NCBI GenBank assembly: GCA_031269685.1 | Contig: JAISYU010000027.1 | Location: 1-56,772, forward strand | DNA length: 56,772 nucleotides | Source of the DNA: Dysgonamonadaceae bacterium | GTDB taxonomy: Bacteria; Bacteroidota; Bacteroidia; Bacteroidales; Azobacteroidaceae | Direction: 5' to 3' | Shown here: positions 52,265 to 56,772 of the stretch, piece by piece | Numbering within the stretch: the stretch's first letter is position 1 | Layout: each line of letters begins with the position of its first letter | Notes under the pieces: generated by a model | The model's database searches: none | What the model was told of the DNA's origin: nothing | What the model saw: the letters and a program-made list of their open reading frames with translations, nothing else | Position numbers and translations under genes: made by a program

Positions 52265-53515
52265 ATGCAAGGTAAAAAATACAATTTCGACGAGATTATA
52301 AACAGAAAAGGTAGCGGAGCACTCAAAATCGACGCACTCAAAGAACGTTACGGACGAGATGACCTGATTGGTATGTGGGTTGCAGATATGGATTTCCGTT
52401 GCGGGGATTTTATTACAGATGCTTTGAAAAGGCGTTGCGACCACGGTATTTTTGGCTATTCTATAACCCCCGAAGGTTTCCGCAATTCAATTATTAGGTG
52501 GACTAAATCCCGCCATCAATGGGAACTGCAAAAAGAATGGATAAGTTATATTCCCGGCATCGTTAAAGGTATCGCGCTATGTATAATGCACTTTACAAAA
52601 CCTAACGAGAAGGTTATCATCCAGACTCCTGTCTATCACCCTTTCAGGATAGTAACCAAAATGCACGGTCGAACGGTAGTCAATAATCCACTGATAGAAG
52701 AAAAAGGCTTGTACAGGATGGACCTTGAAGGTCTTAAAAGTTTAATTGACAATGATAAGGATGTTAAACTGCTTATACTTTGTAACCCGCATAATCCGGT
52801 CGGTATAACGTGGGACGCAGCGACACTCCGTGAACTTACTCATATTTGCAGCGATCGTGGAGTACTTGTAATTTCCGACGAAATCCATGCCGACATGGCT
52901 CTTTTCGGACATCATCACCTGCCTTTTGCTACTGTTTCCCATGAAGCCGAACATAACAGTATCACATTTATGGCGCCGAGTAAAACGTTTAATATCGCGG
53001 GAATAGTTAGTTCCTACGCTATCATTCCGAACCCCGATCTTCGCAGCAGTTTTTACCGGTTTCTTGCTGCATCCGAACTTGACGAAGGCACAATCTTTGC
53101 ATATACCGCTACCGAAGCGGCATATATACACGGTGAGGCATGGCTTTTACAAATGCTTACATATCTTGAGGATAACATCCGCTTTGTGGATACATATTTA
53201 AAAGAATATATTCCCGAAATTCATGCAGTCATCCCACAAGCATCATTCTTAGTCTGGCTCGACTGTCGCCGACTGCAACTATCGCAGCGTGATTTGGTCG
53301 CGCTGTTTGTTGACGGAGCAGGACTCGCCTTGAATGATGGTGAAATATTCGGCATGGAAGGGCGTGGATTCATGCGGCTTAACGTCGGCTGTCCGCGTGC
53401 AGTCCTGCAAAAAGCGCTTGAACAGTTGAACAATGCAGTTACTTCCTTAGATAGTTTAGAAACCCCCAAAAAAGTTTCCTGTAACGCCGGAAAAGATTTT
53501 CGGAACTTAGATTGA
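52265..53515 (+). CDS. PatB/MalY-family C-S lyase (aminotransferase fold)
   Basis: A 416-residue PLP enzyme that probably cleaves cystathionine or cysteine conjugates to pyruvate, ammonia and a thiol. Family marks: MWVADMDFRCGDFITDALKR, FGYSITPEGFRNSI, CNPHNPVGITWDAATLREL, ISDEIHADMALFGHHHLPFA and the PLP lysine Lys240 in PSKTFNIAGI. Closest to the PatB subgroup of MalY-like enzymes. The last 20 residues are beyond the usual end. Likely co-transcribed with trkA. Confidence 0.9.
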   Translation: MQGKKYNFDEIINRKGSGALKIDALKERYGRDDLIGMWVADMDFRCGDFITDALKRRCDHGIFGYSITPEGFRNSIIRWTKSRHQWELQKEWISYIPGIVKGIALCIMHFTKPNEKVIIQTPVYHPFRIVTKMHGRTVVNNPLIEEKGLYRMDLEGLKSLIDNDKDVKLLILCNPHNPVGITWDAATLRELTHICSDRGVLVISDEIHADMALFGHHHLPFATVSHEAEHNSITFMAPSKTFNIAGIVSSYAIIPNPDLRSSFYRFLAASELDEGTIFAYTATEAAYIHGEAWLLQMLTYLEDNIRFVDTYLKEYIPEIHAVIPQASFLVWLDCRRLQLSQRDLVALFVDGAGLALNDGEIFGMEGRGFMRLNVGCPRAVLQKALEQLNNAVTSLDSLETPKKVSCNAGKDFRNLD

Positions 53516-53542
53516 TTTTATATTTTCTTAATTAAATAAGTT

Positions 53543-54091
53543 ATGAAGAATGTATTTTTATTTCTTGCAGACGGCTTTGAAGAGATAGAAGCCATTGCAA
53601 CATTAGATGTTCTTTTACGCGGCAATATTAACGCAATAACTGTTTCTATTACCGGTAATACGCTCGTTTCGGGAGCGCATGGCATAACTATTGATGCCGC
53701 AACGCTGTTTGAAGATGCCGATTTTTCGGGCGGAGATATGCTTATTTTACCCGGAGGAATGCCTGGAGCGTCGAACCTGAACAGTCATAAAGAGTTGAAG
53801 GAGTTAATCCTGACGTATGCGGATGAGGGGAAATTTATAGCGGCAATATGTGCGGCGCCTCTCGTACTGGGAGGATTAGGTTTGATGCGTGGAAAACGTG
53901 CAACGGTCTATCCTGGCTATGAATACACGCTGGAAGGCGCTGAGTATCAGGATACCGGTGTTGTACGCGACTGTAATATAATTACAGGGAAAGGTCCCGG
54001 TTTTGCGCTCGAATTTGGATTGGCGCTTGTAGAAGCGCTCGAAGGGAAGCATGAGGCTGACGCGGTAGCGCGAGGTTTGTTGAAACAATAA
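53543..54091 (+). CDS. DJ-1/PfpI family protein (YajL-like)
   Basis: A 182-residue protein of the DJ-1 group. The sequence has FLADGFEEIEAIATLDVLLR with the conserved Glu (GFEEIE), ILPGGMPGASNL, the nucleophile Cys103 in AAICAAPLVLG, and KGPGFALEFGLALVEAL. These are reported chaperones or glyoxalase/deglycase-like enzymes; the exact activity is disputed. It is followed by the LOG-family gene after nine bases, and both probably belong to the run ending in yidD. Confidence 0.9.
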   Translation: MKNVFLFLADGFEEIEAIATLDVLLRGNINAITVSITGNTLVSGAHGITIDAATLFEDADFSGGDMLILPGGMPGASNLNSHKELKELILTYADEGKFIAAICAAPLVLGGLGLMRGKRATVYPGYEYTLEGAEYQDTGVVRDCNIITGKGPGFALEFGLALVEALEGKHEADAVARGLLKQ

Positions 54092-54100
54092 GGACGGCAG

Positions 54101-54667
54101 ATGATGTCAAAGGATATCAAAGCAATAACAGTATATGCCGCTTCAAGTTGCAAAATAGACCGCCGGTATCTGGAGGCAGCGTGTAATCTTGGCAAATTGC
54201 TTGCAGTACATGACATAACTTGTATTTACGGTGGTGGCGCAAACGGTCTGATGGGTGCAATAGCCGATGCAATGCTCAAAACGGGCGGTAAAGTACGTGG
54301 TATTATACCGCAGTTTATGGTAGATAACGGTTGGCTAAACCGGAAGATTACCGATGTTGTCATTACCTTCGACATGCACAGCCGTAAACAATTAATGGCT
54401 GAAACCGGAGATGCCTGCATCGCAATGCCGGGAGGTATAGGTACTATGGAAGAACTGCTCGAAATTATCACCTGGCGACAATTGGGATTATACAATAAAC
54501 CGGTCGTCATACTAAATACCAGAGGATTTTACGATAACCTGCTCGCAATGTTACGAAAGATTGAAGAAGAAGATTTTATGAACCACGATGTTAAAAGTTT
54601 GTGGTCGGTGGCTAAAACTCCCGAAGAAGCGCTTCGCCAGGTATTAGGGCATGAAACTACCGCTTGA
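54101..54667 (+). CDS. LOG-family phosphoribohydrolase (TIGR00730 type)
   Basis: A 188-residue Rossmann-fold protein. The family motif PGGIGTMEE is at residues 110-118, and YGGGANGLMGAIADAML is the nucleotide-binding part. Homologues hydrolyse nucleoside 5'-monophosphates (cytokinin riboside monophosphate or AMP) to the base and ribose 5-phosphate. The role here may be nucleotide salvage. Start is ATG-ATG at 54101. The next gene starts at or before its stop. Confidence 0.9.
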   Translation: MMSKDIKAITVYAASSCKIDRRYLEAACNLGKLLAVHDITCIYGGGANGLMGAIADAMLKTGGKVRGIIPQFMVDNGWLNRKITDVVITFDMHSRKQLMAETGDACIAMPGGIGTMEELLEIITWRQLGLYNKPVVILNTRGFYDNLLAMLRKIEEEDFMNHDVKSLWSVAKTPEEALRQVLGHETTA

Positions 54668-54668
54668 C

Positions 54669-55355
54669 ATGGAACAACAGTTTACCGGCGCAAGTCTGAG
54701 CGACATACAGGATTATGGATTCCTTATCTTCCTGTTTTGTTTCTTTATATTTGTATATCAGTTAAGTTCCCGTCGCAAAATGATTTCGGATATGATGAAA
54801 TCCTTATTCAGAGGCGGTCCGCATTACAGTATCTTCAAAGAAAGCGTAGGAAACGAAACACTCGACAAAGTACTGTTCTGCCTGCAAAGCATGCTTCTGA
54901 TTTCTACCATAATATTGAGCATAGCATCTCAAGTCTTGGATATTGAGTTGACTACGATTCGGATGTTCAGATATATATTGCTTGTTTTCAGCGCACTGAT
55001 AGCATTCGGTATCTTCAAGTTTCTGTCTGTTATGTTTACCGGTCACGTGTTTTTCAGCAGGGAACAGGGAAAACAGTTTAACGAGGATTTCGTATCTATA
55101 ATCTCTTTAATTGGTGTTGCGATTTTCGTGCCTGCGCTGTTTATGTTCTACATCAAAGACCTTTATTATTTCGGTATGATTATGGTATTAATAACGCTTT
55201 CAATAGCCTTTTTTGTGGCAATGTGGAGGCTATACAGGGTTTTTTTTAGCCATAATACTCTTTTATTTTATTTTATTTTGTATCTTTGCACCCTCGAAAT
55301 CGTACCCCTGTATTTGTTATATAAGATTATTGAATGTATTTTTAACGTTGCATGA
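54669..55355 (+). CDS. DUF4271 family membrane protein
   Basis: A 228-residue protein with about six membrane helices and a family-typical end (LLFYFILYLCTLEIVPLYLL). DUF4271 is a Bacteroidota family of unknown function commonly placed before hemD, as here. ATG 54669 lies one base after the previous stop; an ATG at 54651 that overlaps the previous gene is an alternative start. The stop overlaps the hemD ATG by four bases, indicating translational coupling. Confidence 0.88.
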   Translation: MEQQFTGASLSDIQDYGFLIFLFCFFIFVYQLSSRRKMISDMMKSLFRGGPHYSIFKESVGNETLDKVLFCLQSMLLISTIILSIASQVLDIELTTIRMFRYILLVFSALIAFGIFKFLSVMFTGHVFFSREQGKQFNEDFVSIISLIGVAIFVPALFMFYIKDLYYFGMIMVLITLSIAFFVAMWRLYRVFFSHNTLLFYFILYLCTLEIVPLYLLYKIIECIFNVA

Positions 55356-56107
55356 TGAAGATACTTGTTTCACAACCGGACCCAAAAACGGAAAAATCTC
55401 CATATCGCGATATTGAGGATAAATATGGCGTAGAAATAATCTTTCGTCCGTTTATCAAGGTAGAGCAGGTTAGTGCGAAGGAATTCCGCACTCAGAAAAT
55501 AAACATATTAAACTATTCCGCCGTTATATTCACTTCAAAAACTGCTGTAGATCATTTCTTTCAGTTGTGCAAAGAATTACGGATAAACATACCGGATAGC
55601 ACGAGGTACTTATGTATGACGGAATCTATAGGTGCATATATGCGGAAATACATAGTATATCGCAAGCGCAAAGTAATTTTTCCTAAAACGGGTAAAATAG
55701 AAGACTTAGTAATCTGCGTAGGTAAACACAACAAAGAAAATTACCTCATACCGGTATCAGACATACACAACGATGACCTTACAAAGAGGTTGGAGAAGAA
55801 GAAAATCAAACATACTACAGCGGTAATGTATCGCACAGTCAGTAATGATTTTGCAGAAGGTGAAGCGTTTGACTATGATATGCTGATCTTTTTCTCGCCT
55901 GCAGGAATAGCATCACTGCTGAAGAACTTTCCGGGCTATGAACAAAAAGATACTGTCATAGGAACTCTCGGATCGGCTACGGCGAAAGCAGTAATTGATG
56001 CAGGATTGCGGCTCGACATCGAAGCCCCTACTGAAACTGCTCCATCAATGGCGGCAGCGTTAGAGCAATACCTGAAAAAGATAAACCCGGACGAGAGCGA
56101 ACCATAA
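55352..56107 (+). CDS. hemD: Uroporphyrinogen-III synthase
   Basis: A 251-residue enzyme that closes and inverts ring D of hydroxymethylbilane to form uroporphyrinogen III in heme synthesis. HemD sequences diverge widely; support comes from YSAVIFTSKTAVDHFFQLC, LIPVSDIHNDDLTKRLEKK, AVMYRTVSNDF, LIFFSPAGIASLLKNF and GTLGSATAKAVIDAGL, and from the conserved DUF4271-hemD-rnpA-yidD order of Bacteroidota. Start is ATG-ATG. Confidence 0.9.
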   Translation: MMKILVSQPDPKTEKSPYRDIEDKYGVEIIFRPFIKVEQVSAKEFRTQKINILNYSAVIFTSKTAVDHFFQLCKELRINIPDSTRYLCMTESIGAYMRKYIVYRKRKVIFPKTGKIEDLVICVGKHNKENYLIPVSDIHNDDLTKRLEKKKIKHTTAVMYRTVSNDFAEGEAFDYDMLIFFSPAGIASLLKNFPGYEQKDTVIGTLGSATAKAVIDAGLRLDIEAPTETAPSMAAALEQYLKKINPDESEP

Positions 56108-56117
56108 TCTACTTACA

Positions 56118-56501
56118 TTGAATCATCCGAATACCTTCAGGAAGGAAGAGCGTATTTCGCTTCAAACCGAGATAGACGCTTTGTTTACCGAAGGGAAGAG
56201 TTTTGTTTCATACCCATTGCGGATTATATACCTGCGGAGGCGACCGGCATCAGGGGAGAGGGTATCGATATTGATAAGCGTCCCGAAAAAGAGACTTAAG
56301 CGAGCCGTAAAGCGTAACCGCATCAAGCGTCTTATTCGTGAAGCGTACCGAAAAAATAAGAGTGAGTTGGCGATGTTGCCGGCAGTACAGCAAAGCGGAC
56401 TGCTTATTTCGTTTATTTTTTTGGGCAACGTTCCGTCAACTTATTCCGCCATAGAAACCTCAATAAAACATGCCTTTATCGAACTTGCAACTTGCCTTTG
56501 A
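56118..56501 (+). CDS. rnpA: Ribonuclease P protein component
   Basis: A 127-residue basic protein that helps the RNase P RNA mature tRNA 5' ends. The N-terminus [15 protein letters not shown] and the RNR region [19 protein letters not shown] with IREAYRKNK are diagnostic. No ATG is available near the beginning; homology runs back to TTG at 56118, which is therefore the likely start. It ends 5 bases before the yidD ATG. Confidence 0.92.
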   Translation: MNHPNTFRKEERISLQTEIDALFTEGKSFVSYPLRIIYLRRRPASGERVSILISVPKKRLKRAVKRNRIKRLIREAYRKNKSELAMLPAVQQSGLLISFIFLGNVPSTYSAIETSIKHAFIELATCL

Positions 56502-56506
56502 TTATC

Positions 56507-56728
56507 ATGAAAAAACTTTTGATCAGCCTTGTTTTGTTGCCGGTCTATTTTTACCGTTATTGTATTTCACCGTTCACTCCGGCATCGTGCCGTTTCACGC
56601 CTACGTGTTCCGAGTACGCGGTTGAGGCGGTAAAGAAACACGGAATAATCAGGGGTGGATGGCTGGCGTTGCGGCGTATATTGCGTTGTCACCCGTGGGG
56701 AAAGTCAGGTTATGACCCTGTACCATAA
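56507..56728 (+). CDS. yidD: Membrane protein insertion efficiency factor YidD
   Basis: A 73-residue protein with the family motif [45 protein letters not shown] and the closing GYDPVP. It assists YidC at the inner membrane. The hydrophobic N-terminal segment associates with the membrane. ATG 56507 is preferred over an upstream TTG that overlaps rnpA. The pairing with rnpA is conserved across bacteria. Confidence 0.93.
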   Translation: MKKLLISLVLLPVYFYRYCISPFTPASCRFTPTCSEYAVEAVKKHGIIRGGWLALRRILRCHPWGKSGYDPVP

Positions 56729-56772
56729 TTGCAGGGGTTAAGAGGGAATAAATAAGAGTTTATATAATACTG

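Noticed and set aside
55281-55288. TATCTTTG box as a promoter for hemD
   Set aside because: It falls inside the conserved LYLCTLE codons of DUF4271 and is 63 bases from the hemD start, so a chance match is more likely; hemD is coupled by an ATGA overlap.

Overview
The window reads as a chromosomal segment of a Bacteroidota bacterium, most likely order Bacteroidales. Support comes from the many TAnnTTTG-type -7 promoter boxes about 20 bases before start codons, C-terminal type IX secretion (T9SS) sorting domains, BspA-like repeats, a FISUMP-domain protein, a FeoA-FeoB fusion, and families typical of the phylum (DUF6261, DUF4491, DUF4271, GT3 glycogen synthase). I cannot name the genus. No rRNA, tRNA, CRISPR array, transposase or prophage was recognised.

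Layout. 1-4.2 kb: a DUF6261 gene, an intergenic cluster of dispersed palindromes, and a pair encoding secreted proteins (FISUMP protein and thioredoxin-like protein). 4.3-7.1 kb: a PdxA-like protein that has lost its metal ligands, a lysophospholipid acyltransferase and an AraC regulator. 7.2-24.3 kb: a large surface-polysaccharide locus. It opens with a coiled-coil protein, an HU-TM-LysM protein, a T9SS cargo protein and a small membrane-tailed protein. Wza-like and Wzc-like export proteins and an OmpA-family protein follow, then a terminator-like hairpin, an initiating sugar-phosphate transferase, several glycosyltransferases (GT4, GT2, GT14), a Wzy-like polymerase and LicD. No Wzx flippase is present.

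24.7-35.2 kb is mostly housekeeping: queA and queH (queuosine), nadB, an S41 protease, feoAB, yraN-birA, tadA and aguB. 35.3-38.2 kb holds a second DUF6261 gene preceded by a repeat ORF and followed by a secreted BspA/InlB-repeat protein, which parallels the arrangement at the window start. 38.3-45 kb: a minus-strand run (GT3 glycogen synthase, GH95-like lipoprotein, TolC) and tdh. 45.2-56.7 kb: DUF4491, miaB, a second sugar-phosphate transferase with tsaC, then tsaB, trkA, patB, a DJ-1 protein, a LOG-family protein, DUF4271, hemD, rnpA and yidD.

The most unusual signal is a set of four intergenic tandem arrays (24289-24645, 35427-35804, 44810-45140, 49566-49964). Their sequences differ, but all are built on a 21-bp period, which is two DNA helical turns and also seven codons. 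Each has an A/T-rich core, often near a GAAA(N)TT word, and in at least two arrays (24 kb and 35 kb) the core appears in both orientations. One array forms an ORF that starts 9 bases after a promoter box and stops one base before a DUF6261 start codon. I infer a common mechanism for making or keeping these arrays; their function is unknown.
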